Assembly (NCBI GenBank): GCA_011051855.1 | Contig: DRKG01000356.1 | Location: forward strand, 1 to 6,274 | DNA: 6,274 nt | Reading direction: 5' to 3' | From: a bacterium | GTDB taxonomy: Bacteria; Planctomycetota; UBA1135; UBA2386 | Part shown: one piece after another, positions 1-6,074 of the stretch | Layout: the number at the start of each line of letters is the position of its first letter | How positions within the stretch are numbered: the first letter of the stretch is position 1 | The notes under the pieces: model-generated | What the model was told of the DNA's origin: nothing | What the model saw: the letters and a program-made list of their open reading frames with translations, nothing else | Databases searched by the model: none | Position numbers and translations under genes: made by a program

Positions 1-131
1 CTGGCCGCGTTCTCGATGGTGCGGAACCGCTGCGTCGACAGGGCCTCGGCGAACTCGTCGTCGCGCGGATCGAGGATCTTGCCCTGCCAGTAGAACGTGG
101 CGACGCCGCCACCCTTCTTGAGCGCTGCCAC
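1..131 (-). CDS. N-terminal fragment of an unidentified protein, possibly RdgC-like (runs off the window)
   Basis: Forty-three codons are open from a GTG at 131 to the window edge. The peptide starts MAALKKGGGVATFYWQGKIL and continues with an acidic helix-like stretch, then RFRTIENAA. The only in-frame start candidates after the preceding stop codon are this GTG and a CTG at 134. A GGCGAG Shine-Dalgarno-like stretch ends 9 nt before the GTG. The start lies 6 nt beyond the TAA of the parvulin-like gene and in the same frame, so the two are probably co-transcribed and perhaps translationally coupled. The pattern of a short Gly-rich start, an aromatic beta strand, then an acidic helix and an FRxI strand loosely resembles the N-terminus of RdgC-like recombination-associated proteins. 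That is a memory-based impression from a short fragment and should be treated as a guess. The existence of the gene is more certain than its identity. Confidence 0.55.
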   Translation of the reverse strand, partial: MAALKKGGGVATFYWQGKILDPRDDEFAEALSTQRFRTIENAA

Positions 132-137
132 CAGGCG

Positions 138-1352
138 TTACTCGCCACCGCCCGGCTTGACCTTGATGGGCGCCTTCTTCACGGGCGCGACCACGTCGGC
201 ATCCGTCTTGCCGGCATCGCTGTCGGGCGTGTCCGCGTCGGTCTTCACGCTGTCGGGGGCCTCCAATCGCATCAGGCGCTGGGTCAGCATCTTGATCTGC
301 TTCTCCAGCTTCTTCCATTCGGGCGAGTCCTTCTTGCCTTCCTTGTCGAGGCGGGAGAGCTGGCCGCGCAGGTCGAGGATCTGCTTGCGGACGCCGGCGC
401 CGGGCGACGGCCGCGACGGTGCCGGCTTGTAGAGCGCCGGCAGCATGTCGAGCACCTCCTGGTCGCGAACCAGCACCTGCACCTGACCGGAGTTGGCCTT
501 GAACTGCGCCTGCTGGATCTGCGCCTTGTCGGCGGCGTAGGGGAACTGCGCCACCTTGACGTGCACCCGGTCGAGTTGCGGCTGGCTGCCCTTCTCGACC
601 TTCTCGACCTTCATCACGACGTAGCCGTAGAGGTTGCGGAACGGCTGCGTCAACTGGCCGACGGGCGTCTGGAACGCCCACCGCTCGAACGACGGCCCCT
701 GGATCGAGTTGCGGGTCACGACCATGCTGCCGTCGGTCTGTGCGCCCTGCACGGTGCCGACGTCCTTGACGACGTCCTCGATCGAGCGCTCGCCCGACTG
801 CAGGGCCGCGAGGTGCTCGGCCAGCTTGACTTCGCCTTCGTTCTCCTGGAACTGCGACGCCACCGCCTCGATGCGGATCAGGTCGAACAGCGCGCGCTGT
901 GCCTGCAATGCTTCGTTGGCCGCAGTCGCATAGCTGTTGAGGTAGTCCACCAGCACGTCGAACGCGGCCTGCGAGATCGCGCGGTCGCCGACCTTGATCA
1001 TCGCCGTGTCGCCGCCGTGGTTCATTTCGGCGGCGGTGCCGATGCGGGCGAACTTGCGCTGTTGCGGCCGCGGCGCGACCGGGCGGGCGCTGGCCGGCTT
1101 GCCGGCGTCGATCACCTTGAACTGCGGCGGCTGCCGGCGCAGCTTCTTCGCCAGCAGTTGCGAGGCGCTCTGCACGCGTTGCTTGACGAACTCGATCTCC
1201 TTCTGCAGTTGGGCCTTCTGCTTCTTCAGGAGTTCGAGCCGTTCGGCTTTGGTGGGCCCTTCTGGAACGTCGCTGGGCTTCTTCGCGGGCTCCTGGGCGG
1301 TGAGGGCGACGGCCAGCGCGAGCGGGGCCAACAGTGTCGTGCGGAGGTACAT
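138..1352 (-). CDS. Secreted SurA/parvulin-like peptidyl-prolyl isomerase family protein, probably catalytically degenerate
   Basis: A 404-residue exported protein. Residues 1-19 form a signal peptide (Arg4, a Leu/Ala hydrophobic core, then ALTA before Gln20). Residues 34-72 are charged and heptad-like, a probable coiled coil. Residues 118-165 (from MIKVGDRAISQAAFDVLVDY) resemble the SurA N-terminal helices. Residues 175-256 match the second half of a parvulin domain: ExxLAALQSGE, a Gly-Ser strand near 208, FERWAFQTPVGQLTQPF at 222-238, then LYGYVVMKVEKVEKG. Active parvulins normally end this core with YGYH; here His is replaced by Val245, and no clear RHILV strand precedes it, so a chaperone or structural role is more likely than prolyl isomerisation. 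Residues 320-365 form a second coiled coil, followed by an Asp/Lys tail with two KTDAD repeats. The first ATG after the upstream stop would add 43 residues ahead of the signal peptide, so I chose the internal ATG. Its ribosome binding site is weak. It would act in the periplasm or cell envelope. Confidence 0.75.
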   Translation of the reverse strand: MYLRTTLLAPLALAVALTAQEPAKKPSDVPEGPTKAERLELLKKQKAQLQKEIEFVKQRVQSASQLLAKKLRRQPPQFKVIDAGKPASARPVAPRPQQRKFARIGTAAEMNHGGDTAMIKVGDRAISQAAFDVLVDYLNSYATAANEALQAQRALFDLIRIEAVASQFQENEGEVKLAEHLAALQSGERSIEDVVKDVGTVQGAQTDGSMVVTRNSIQGPSFERWAFQTPVGQLTQPFRNLYGYVVMKVEKVEKGSQPQLDRVHVKVAQFPYAADKAQIQQAQFKANSGQVQVLVRDQEVLDMLPALYKPAPSRPSPGAGVRKQILDLRGQLSRLDKEGKKDSPEWKKLEKQIKMLTQRLMRLEAPDSVKTDADTPDSDAGKTDADVVAPVKKAPIKVKPGGGE

Positions 1353-1392
1353 GGTCAGGTTCTTGGCTGGAGGGCTGGAATCCAGGTCAGAG

Positions 1393-1421
1393 ATCAAAGG
1401 GACAGGCCGGGCAACGTGCAA
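1393..1421 (-). promoter_or_regulatory. Weak sigma70-like promoter candidate for the parvulin-like gene
   Basis: On the minus strand TTGCAC (1421-1416) is followed after exactly 17 nt by TTTGAT (1398-1393), about 40 nt before the ATG at 1352. The -35 matches the consensus at 3 of 6 positions and the -10 at 4 of 6. Position and spacing are good but the hexamers are poor, so this is a candidate only. Confidence 0.22.
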
Positions 1422-1434
1422 GGGTCGGCGTTGC
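1411..1434. repeat. Short inverted repeat GCAACG-N12-CGTTGC
   Basis: Perfect 6-bp arms at 1411-1416 and 1429-1434 flank a 12-nt spacer and overlap the -35-like element of the candidate promoter. A second CGTTGC at 1453-1458 repeats the right arm. It could be a protein-binding site or a weak hairpin. Six-base arms can arise by chance. Confidence 0.3.
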
Positions 1435-1501
1435 TCCGTGTTTACGGAACTGCGTTGCCGCGGCGCGAATGATCCGCCCAATGCTCGGCGTGGGGCGCCC
1501 G

Positions 1502-2467
1502 TCAGAACGTGTGGACCGCGTAGAGCACCAGACCTTCGCCGCTGCCTCCGGGCGATTCGAACATCGAGTAGGTCGACGTCGCCGCCAGGAAGTCCATGTC
1601 GTCGCCGGCGGCGAGATGCAGGCTGAACGCAAGGGACGGGCGCCAGGCGAGGTCGGTGCGCAGGCCGGTGTCTCCGGTGCGGTAGTCGGTGCGCGCCCGC
1701 AGGGACAGGCCGAGCGAGCCGCCGAGGTCGAAGTCCAGCGACAGCTTGCCGCGCAGCCGGCTGGTGCCGATGCGCACGCCGGCTTTGTTGATGTAGACGA
1801 CTTCGACGGGATCCGAGAACTCGCGCACGTGCAGGCGCAGCGACAGCCGGCCGAGTTCGCGCGAGCCCTGGTGCGATTCGTTGTAGGGCCGGGTCAGCGG
1901 CAGGTGGGCGCGGATGTCCTCGAATGCGATCTGCAGGTCGCGCACGATCGGCAACCGTTTACCGAGCAACTGCATCGGTCGGTTGAGCAACCGCCGGCCA
2001 TTGGCCTGCAACCAGCGGTGCCGGTCGTCTGCGCGGCGGCGTTCGCTGGCCAGGAGGCCGTCGTCGGGGCCGCGCCAACCGAGGTCGAAGAACGGGATGC
2101 CGACCTCGCGCCGCACGCGTTGCTGGTCGGTTTCAATCAGGTCGCGGCAGAAGCGCAGGGTTTCGCGCGCGAACGGGTCGTCGACGGCTGCGAAGTCGAG
2201 CTCGGCCAGGCGCGGCGGCGGCGACGGTTCGGAAGGCGGCCGCGCGCCGGTGGGCCCCGGAACCTCGACCCGGACGGGTGCGAGTGCCGGAAGGCGGTCG
2301 TCGGGCGGCAGGAACTCGAGGCCGATGCACGGTGCGCCGTCGCGGGCTGCGGCGAGTGGTGCCGGCCGTGTCGCTGTGGTTGTCGCGGGGGTCGGAGCGA
2401 CCGGCCCGGTCGGCTGCAGGACGCAGCCGGCCAGCAGGCACATCGGGATGCCGAGCTGGAACCGCAT
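1502..2467 (-). CDS. Putative outer-membrane lipoprotein of unknown function with a beta-rich C-terminal half
   Basis: I do not recognise the family of this 321-residue protein. The N-terminus has a short lipoprotein signal with the lipobox LAGC at residues 12-15, so Cys15 is the likely acylated residue. A Pro/Ala/Thr-rich tether follows (16-42), with a second Pro-rich segment at 69-86. Residues 95-190 are charged and mostly helical (DDPFARETLRFCRDLIETD, later RWLQANGRRLLNRPMQLL). From about residue 205 to the end the sequence alternates polar and hydrophobic residues in at least five strands (206-217, 220-238, 240-262, 268-288, 312-321). It finishes with a terminal Phe321, as do many outer-membrane beta proteins. 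The ATG at 2467 is well supported: AGGGGG lies 8 nt upstream. It has its own 149-nt leader region and may form a small envelope unit with the parvulin-like gene downstream. A barrel with a lipid anchor would be unusual; a beta-sandwich lipoprotein is the alternative. Confidence 0.7.
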   Translation of the reverse strand: MRFQLGIPMCLLAGCVLQPTGPVAPTPATTTATRPAPLAAARDGAPCIGLEFLPPDDRLPALAPVRVEVPGPTGARPPSEPSPPPRLAELDFAAVDDPFARETLRFCRDLIETDQQRVRREVGIPFFDLGWRGPDDGLLASERRRADDRHRWLQANGRRLLNRPMQLLGKRLPIVRDLQIAFEDIRAHLPLTRPYNESHQGSRELGRLSLRLHVREFSDPVEVVYINKAGVRIGTSRLRGKLSLDFDLGGSLGLSLRARTDYRTGDTGLRTDLAWRPSLAFSLHLAAGDDMDFLAATSTYSMFESPGGSGEGLVLYAVHTF

Positions 2468-2493
2468 GTCGTGGACCCCCTGACGGAATGGAA

Positions 2494-2510
2494 AGAGCGC
2501 GTGGCGCTCT
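2494..2510 (-). terminator. Compact hairpin in the lipoprotein leader, possible weak terminator
   Basis: The arms AGAGCGC and GCGCTCT are perfect 7-bp complements around a 3-nt loop. On the minus strand the stem ends CTC and continues TTTCC, giving only a very short T-tract. It lies 107 nt past the stop of the dehydrogenase gene and 26 nt before the lipoprotein ATG. It could end transcription from the fad-like operon, or act as a leader structure for the lipoprotein mRNA. The hairpin is directly visible; the function is inferred. Confidence 0.35.
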
Positions 2511-2554
2511 GTCTCCGATCGGCACGACGTTGCGGTCGGCTACAGGTAAACCGC

Positions 2555-2585
2555 GCGCAACTATGCTCTATAACGTGTGTTGCGC
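2555..2585. repeat. Inverted repeat GCGCAAC-N17-GTTGCGC, possible operator
   Basis: Perfect 7-bp arms at 2555-2561 and 2579-2585 flank a 17-nt AT-leaning spacer that carries TATA-like sequence (CTATAA at 2568-2573). The right arm also forms TTGCG-N8-CGCAA with 2593-2597. A further TTGCG stands at 2530-2534. The arrangement around a possible -10 element fits a repressor or activator site for the lipoprotein gene. It is not the CIRCE element. Confidence 0.35.
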
Positions 2586-2597
2586 ACGGTTTCGCAA
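2567..2597 (-). promoter_or_regulatory. Weak promoter candidate for the lipoprotein gene
   Basis: On the minus strand TTGCGA (2597-2592, 4 of 6 to the -35 consensus) is followed after 19 nt by TATAGA (2572-2567, 4 of 6 to the -10 consensus). The spacer is longer than the preferred 17 nt. The start of transcription would fall near 2560, giving a leader of about 90 nt that contains the 2494-2510 hairpin. Confidence 0.25.
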
Positions 2598-2616
2598 AAA
2601 TGGGCCGGGAGCGCGC

Positions 2617-4785
2617 TCAGCAGCGCACGGAGCGTCGCCGGAGCCCGTCGCCGGGGGCGAAGCGCGGGTCGAACGTGCGCGCCAGCTCGTCGAGTCGGGC
2701 GACGATCGTGGCCAGCCCTTCGCGCGCCGCGTAGCGGGTGATGCCGCCGGTGAACGGCGGGAACCCGATGCCCATGACCAAGCCCAGATCGAGGTCCTGC
2801 TCATCGGCGACGAGTCCTTCGTCGAGGCAGCGGTAGGCCTCGTCGACGAGCGGGTAGATCAGGCGGTGCACCAGTTCGGACCGGCTGACTTCGCGCGGCG
2901 GCGTGGCGCGTTGGCGGCGCAAGTCGGCGACGACCGCGCGACCGGGCCCCTTGCCGGTGCCCTGCTGGCCGTAGATGCCGCCGCCGGTCTTGCGACCGAG
3001 AGCCTTCGCTGCGACCATCGCCGCGAACAAAGCGCATGGCTGCATGCGTTCCGGGAACGCCGCGTGCATGACCTCGCTGACCTTGGCGGCGACGTCGAAG
3101 CCGACCTCGTCGAGCAGGCGGCATGGCCCCATCGGCATGCCGAAGTCGAGCATCGCGCCGTCGATCGCCTCCGGGTGGACGCCTTCGAGTAGCAGGCGCG
3201 CGGCTTCGTTGATGTACGGCGACAGGCAGCGATTGACGAGGAAGCCGGGTGCGTCCGCGACCACCACCGGGAACTTGCCCAGCCGCAGCGCGAGGCGGCA
3301 CGCCGTCGCCACGGTTGCGTCGTCGGTCTGGCGCCCGCGGATCACCTCGACCAGCGGCATCTTCTCGGGCGGGTTGAAGAAGTGGATGCCGACCACCCGT
3401 TCGGGGTGCGCGACCTGCTGCTGCATCGCGCTCACCGACAGCGAACTGGTATTGGTCGCGATCACCGCGTCGTCGGGCAGGCCGTGCGCGATCGCGTCGC
3501 CCATCAGCTTCTGTTTGACGCCGAGGTCCTCGACGACCGCCTCCAGCCACAGGTCGGTGTCGCGCAGGTTGCCGGGCGCGGTCGCTACCGCGAGGCGGTC
3601 TTGCACGGCGAGGGCCTCGTGGCGTTCGATCCGCCGGCGGCGCACCCGTTTGTCGAGCGTTCCTTGCAGGCGGGCCTTGGCGCGCTGCAGCGGTTCCAGG
3701 GCCACGTCGGTCAGTCGCACCGACATGCCCTTCTGCGCGAGTTCGGCCGCGATGCCGGCTCCCATCACGCCGCCGCCGACGACCAGCGCGCGCTGCAGTT
3801 CGCGAGCGTCGGGGTGTCTGCCGAGTCGCTTCTGGCGCTCGGTCAGGAAGAACAGGTGCACCAGCCCCTTGCTGGTCGGCGTGACGATCATCTCGCCGAG
3901 CGCTTTCGCTTCGGCGGCGTAGCCGTCGGCCTCGCTGCGGCGCAGCGCGTCGACGCAACACTGCAGGGCGCGCCTCGGCGCCGGGTAGAAGCGCGCCTGG
4001 TCCTGCGCGAGCCGCTTGCGGGCGGCGCGGACCACCAGTGCGCGCAGCGGCGTGCGGCTGAGCCAGAACGCTCCGCCCCGCAGTCGGCGTGGCCGCGACT
4101 TGCGGTGGGCGGCGGCGAGCCGGTCGATCTCCTCGCGCGCCGCGCTGAGCAGCTTCGTCGCGGGTACGAACCGGTCGACCAGACCGGCGCGCGCCGCCTG
4201 CTTGCCGCGCAGCAGCTTGCCGGTCAGGATCAGGTCGAGTGCCTTGGGCAGGCCGACCAGGCGGGTCAGGTTCTGGGTGCCGCCGAAGCCCGGCACGATG
4301 CCGAGCTTGACCTCGGGCAGGCCGATCTGGGTGGCGGGGTGGTCGCTGGCGACGCGCACGTCGCAGAACAGCGCGAGTTCGAGCCCGCCGCCCAGGCACG
4401 GCCCCTCGATCGCGGCGACCACGGGCACCTTCAGTGCGCGCAGTTTGGCGAACACGCTGCGGCCGCGCACGGCGGCGCGTTCGCCTTCGGCCGCGTCGGT
4501 GACCTCGCGGATCAGGTTGACGTCGGCGCCGGCGCAGAACATGCCGGGGCCGGGGCCGGTCACGATCACGCCGAGCAGGTCGTGACGGCCGCCGAGGCGG
4601 TCGATCGCGGCCTCGATTTGATCGATGCGCGATCGGGTCAACGTGACCATGTGCTCGTCCTCTCGGCCGAGTCGTACGACCGCGACGCCGTCGTCGACGG
4701 TCAGTTGCACGTCCTCGAGTTCGACTGCGCGCGGGCCGGTCGCGTCCGCGTCGCACGGGTCTGGTTTGCGATCGGTGGTGCTCAT
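2617..4785 (-). CDS. fadJ: FadJ/HADHA-type enoyl-CoA hydratase / 3-hydroxyacyl-CoA dehydrogenase
   Basis: This 722-residue bifunctional alpha subunit of the fatty-acid oxidation complex hydrates trans-2-enoyl-CoA and oxidises the 3-hydroxyacyl-CoA with NAD+. The crotonase domain is at about 20-215 (oxyanion-loop CAGAD at 84-88, GGGLE with Glu136, GLPE with Glu158). The two catalytic Glu are 22 apart, as I recall for mitochondrial HADHA, against 20 in E. coli FadB. A basic linker (about 230-325) joins it to the NAD-binding domain, with GxGxxG at 337-342 and Asp360 closing the second strand. The dehydrogenase residues are all present: Ser447, His468 in GIHFFNP, Glu480 and Asn518, spaced as in human HAD. 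Two C-terminal 3HCDH domains follow (about 520-612 and 637-705). Length fits FadB/FadJ (about 715-730). The ATG at 4785 overlaps the thiolase stop as ATGA and has GGAGG 4 nt upstream; an ATG at 4830 would overlap further and lacks this support. FadJ is favoured over FadB by gene order. Confidence 0.95.
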   Translation of the reverse strand: MSTTDRKPDPCDADATGPRAVELEDVQLTVDDGVAVVRLGREDEHMVTLTRSRIDQIEAAIDRLGGRHDLLGVIVTGPGPGMFCAGADVNLIREVTDAAEGERAAVRGRSVFAKLRALKVPVVAAIEGPCLGGGLELALFCDVRVASDHPATQIGLPEVKLGIVPGFGGTQNLTRLVGLPKALDLILTGKLLRGKQAARAGLVDRFVPATKLLSAAREEIDRLAAAHRKSRPRRLRGGAFWLSRTPLRALVVRAARKRLAQDQARFYPAPRRALQCCVDALRRSEADGYAAEAKALGEMIVTPTSKGLVHLFFLTERQKRLGRHPDARELQRALVVGGGVMGAGIAAELAQKGMSVRLTDVALEPLQRAKARLQGTLDKRVRRRRIERHEALAVQDRLAVATAPGNLRDTDLWLEAVVEDLGVKQKLMGDAIAHGLPDDAVIATNTSSLSVSAMQQQVAHPERVVGIHFFNPPEKMPLVEVIRGRQTDDATVATACRLALRLGKFPVVVADAPGFLVNRCLSPYINEAARLLLEGVHPEAIDGAMLDFGMPMGPCRLLDEVGFDVAAKVSEVMHAAFPERMQPCALFAAMVAAKALGRKTGGGIYGQQGTGKGPGRAVVADLRRQRATPPREVSRSELVHRLIYPLVDEAYRCLDEGLVADEQDLDLGLVMGIGFPPFTGGITRYAAREGLATIVARLDELARTFDPRFAPGDGLRRRSVRC

Positions 4786-6074
4786 GCTGCCTCCAGAACG
4801 ACTGCCTGCCCCTGGCCGCCGCCGATGCACAGCGTCGCTACGCCGTGGCGGGCGGACCGCCGGTGCAGCTCGTGCGCGAGCGTCAGCAGCAGGCGGGCGC
4901 CGGTCGCGCCGATCGGGTGGCCGAGCGCGATGGCGCCGCCGTTGACGTTGAGGATCTCGGGGTCGAGTTCACCGATGGCGCCGTCGCGGCCGAGCACTTC
5001 GCGGCAGTAGCCCTGGTCGCGGAACGCAGCCATGCAGCCGAGCACCTGTGCCGCGAAGGCTTCGTTCAGCTCGACCAGCTCGATGTCGTCGAAGTCGAGG
5101 CCGGCGCGCTCGAGCGCCAGTGGGGTCGCGTGGACCGGGCCGAGGCCCATGAAGGTCGGCGACAGCGCCGCGGTGGCGGTCGCGCGGACCAACGCCAGTG
5201 GTTCGAGCCCGAGCGCCTTCGCCTTGTCGTGGGACATCACCAGCAGCGCCGCGGCGCCATCGGTGACCTGACAACTGTTGCCGACGGTGACGTCGCCCTC
5301 GCGTTTGTCGAACACCGGCCGCAGCTTCTGCAGCGCTTCGATCGTCTGTTCGGTGCGCACGCCGTCGTCGTGTTCGACCGCGCTGGCAAAGCGCGGCGGG
5401 GTGACCATCGGCACGACCTCGCGCGCGAACCGACCTTCGCGCAGGGCCGCGGTCGCGCGCTGGTGGCTCTGCAGCGCGAAGGCGTCCATCGCGGCCCGGT
5501 CGATGCCGAACCGCTGCGCGACCTTCTCCGCGGTGTGACCCATCATCAGTCCGGTGGTCGGATCGCGCAGGCCTTCGAGCAGCGCGATGCGCGGCCGCAA
5601 GGCGCTCGGGCGGAAGCTCGCCAAGGCGGCGAGTTTCTGGCCGAACGAGCGCGCCTTGCCGAGTCGCGTGAAGAACTGCACCAGCCGCGGGCCCATCAGC
5701 AGCGGGAAGTTGCTCATCGACTCGGCGCCGCCGACCAGGAACACGTCGCCGCTACCGGCGAGGATCTTCTCGTGTGCGCAGGCGATCGCCTCCATGCCCG
5801 AAGCGCAGTTGCGCATCACGGTCACTGCCGGCGTCTCCTCCGGCAGGCCGCAGCGCAGCGCCGCGACGCGAGCGACGTTGGCTTCGCGAGCATCGGGACC
5901 GGCGCAGCCGAGGATCACCTCGTCGACGTCGCCGCGGCGGATCGGGGTGCGATCGAGCAGCTCGCGGAACACGTGCGTCGCGAGGTCGGCGGCGCTGGCG
6001 CCGAGCAGGGCCCCGCCGGCCTTGCAGAACGGCGTGCGCACGCCGGCGACGAGCACGGTGCGCGGAGCGCTCAT
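4782..6074 (-). CDS. fadI: FadI/HADHB-type 3-ketoacyl-CoA thiolase
   Basis: This 430-residue thiolase cleaves 3-ketoacyl-CoA with CoA to acetyl-CoA and a shortened acyl-CoA, the last step of beta-oxidation. The nucleophile is Cys90 in RNCASGMEAI. NEAF is at 337-340, His386 lies in GGAIALGHPIGATG, and the acid/base Cys416 lies in CIGGGQG. The loop domain contains a long segment (about 127-180, with LGKARSFGQKLAAL and then TGLMMGHTAE) that aligns by eye with the matching loop of E. coli FadI and human HADHB and is shorter in acetyl-CoA acetyltransferases. Length also fits FadI (436). One oddity is NEAF where FadI and HADHB have HEAF. The ATG at 6074 overlaps the upstream stop as ATGA, with GAGG 8 nt before it; the gene's own stop overlaps the next start in the same way. 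The order thiolase then alpha subunit matches E. coli fadIJ rather than fadBA, so a heteromeric complex with the next product is expected. Confidence 0.93.
   Translation of the reverse strand: MSAPRTVLVAGVRTPFCKAGGALLGASAADLATHVFRELLDRTPIRRGDVDEVILGCAGPDAREANVARVAALRCGLPEETPAVTVMRNCASGMEAIACAHEKILAGSGDVFLVGGAESMSNFPLLMGPRLVQFFTRLGKARSFGQKLAALASFRPSALRPRIALLEGLRDPTTGLMMGHTAEKVAQRFGIDRAAMDAFALQSHQRATAALREGRFAREVVPMVTPPRFASAVEHDDGVRTEQTIEALQKLRPVFDKREGDVTVGNSCQVTDGAAALLVMSHDKAKALGLEPLALVRATATAALSPTFMGLGPVHATPLALERAGLDFDDIELVELNEAFAAQVLGCMAAFRDQGYCREVLGRDGAIGELDPEILNVNGGAIALGHPIGATGARLLLTLAHELHRRSARHGVATLCIGGGQGQAVVLEAA

Larger units (their letters stand above)
1353..1501. other. Intergenic region upstream of the parvulin-like gene
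   Basis: This 149-nt gap separates the lipoprotein stop from the parvulin-like start. It contains a weak promoter-like pair (1393-1421) and short inverted repeats: GCAACG/CGTTGC at 1411-1416 and 1429-1434, and TCCGT/ACGGA at 1435-1439 and 1444-1448. A further CGTTGC lies at 1453-1458 and could pair with the first arm instead. CGCCC/GGGCG arms at 1475-1479 and 1493-1497 lie just after the lipoprotein stop but have no T-tract, so I do not call a terminator. No convincing small ORF was seen. Confidence 0.5.
2468..2616. other. Intergenic region between the fad-like operon and the lipoprotein gene
   Basis: This 149-nt gap is locally more AT-rich than its surroundings. It follows the stop of the dehydrogenase gene and precedes the lipoprotein start. 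It holds a promoter-like pair, two inverted repeats and a hairpin, listed separately. Just at the upstream stop codon an imperfect 7-bp hairpin (2611-2628, including one G-T pair) is followed, after 10 nt, by five T residues on the minus strand (2600-2596). The gap before the T run is too long for a standard intrinsic terminator. Confidence 0.5.

Noticed and set aside
561..1472. Plus-strand open frame of 303 codons opposite the parvulin-like gene
   Set aside because: It is Leu/Arg/Asp-rich, low in complexity and antisense to a protein with a signal peptide and parvulin motifs.
1353..1481. Upstream ATG adding 43 residues to the parvulin-like protein
   Set aside because: It would bury the signal peptide inside the protein. 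The internal ATG at 1352 places the signal peptide at the N-terminus.
2596..2628. Intrinsic terminator for the FadJ gene formed by the hairpin at the stop codon and the T5 run
   Set aside because: Ten bases separate the stem from the T run and the stem includes a G-T pair, so it does not fit the standard pattern.
1334..2734. Plus-strand open frame of 466 codons across the lipoprotein gene
   Set aside because: It is antisense to a gene with a lipobox, a good ribosome binding site and sensible domains. Its translation is rich in Arg, Gly, Ala and Val with no recognisable motif, as expected for a shadow in GC-rich DNA.
4541..4560. Short GGGGCC-type tandem repeat
   Set aside because: It encodes the Gly-Pro run of the crotonase domain (GPGPG near residues 77-81) and is explained by codon use.
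2801..4756. Minus-strand open frame of 651 codons inside the FadJ gene in another frame
   Set aside because: The translation is almost entirely Arg, Pro, Gly and Ala, the typical out-of-frame product of a GC-rich gene. The FadJ frame carries every catalytic residue.
4786..4830. Upstream ATG that would lengthen the FadJ protein by 15 residues
   Set aside because: The added residues are Arg/Gly-rich and unlike the family, and the overlap with the thiolase would grow to 49 nt. The ATG at 4785 has GGAGG and an ATGA overlap.
3382..5010. Plus-strand open frame of 542 codons opposite the FadJ and thiolase genes
   Set aside because: It lies opposite two genes with complete catalytic motifs. The translation is Gln/Asp/Arg-rich and lacks domain structure, so it is a codon-bias shadow.
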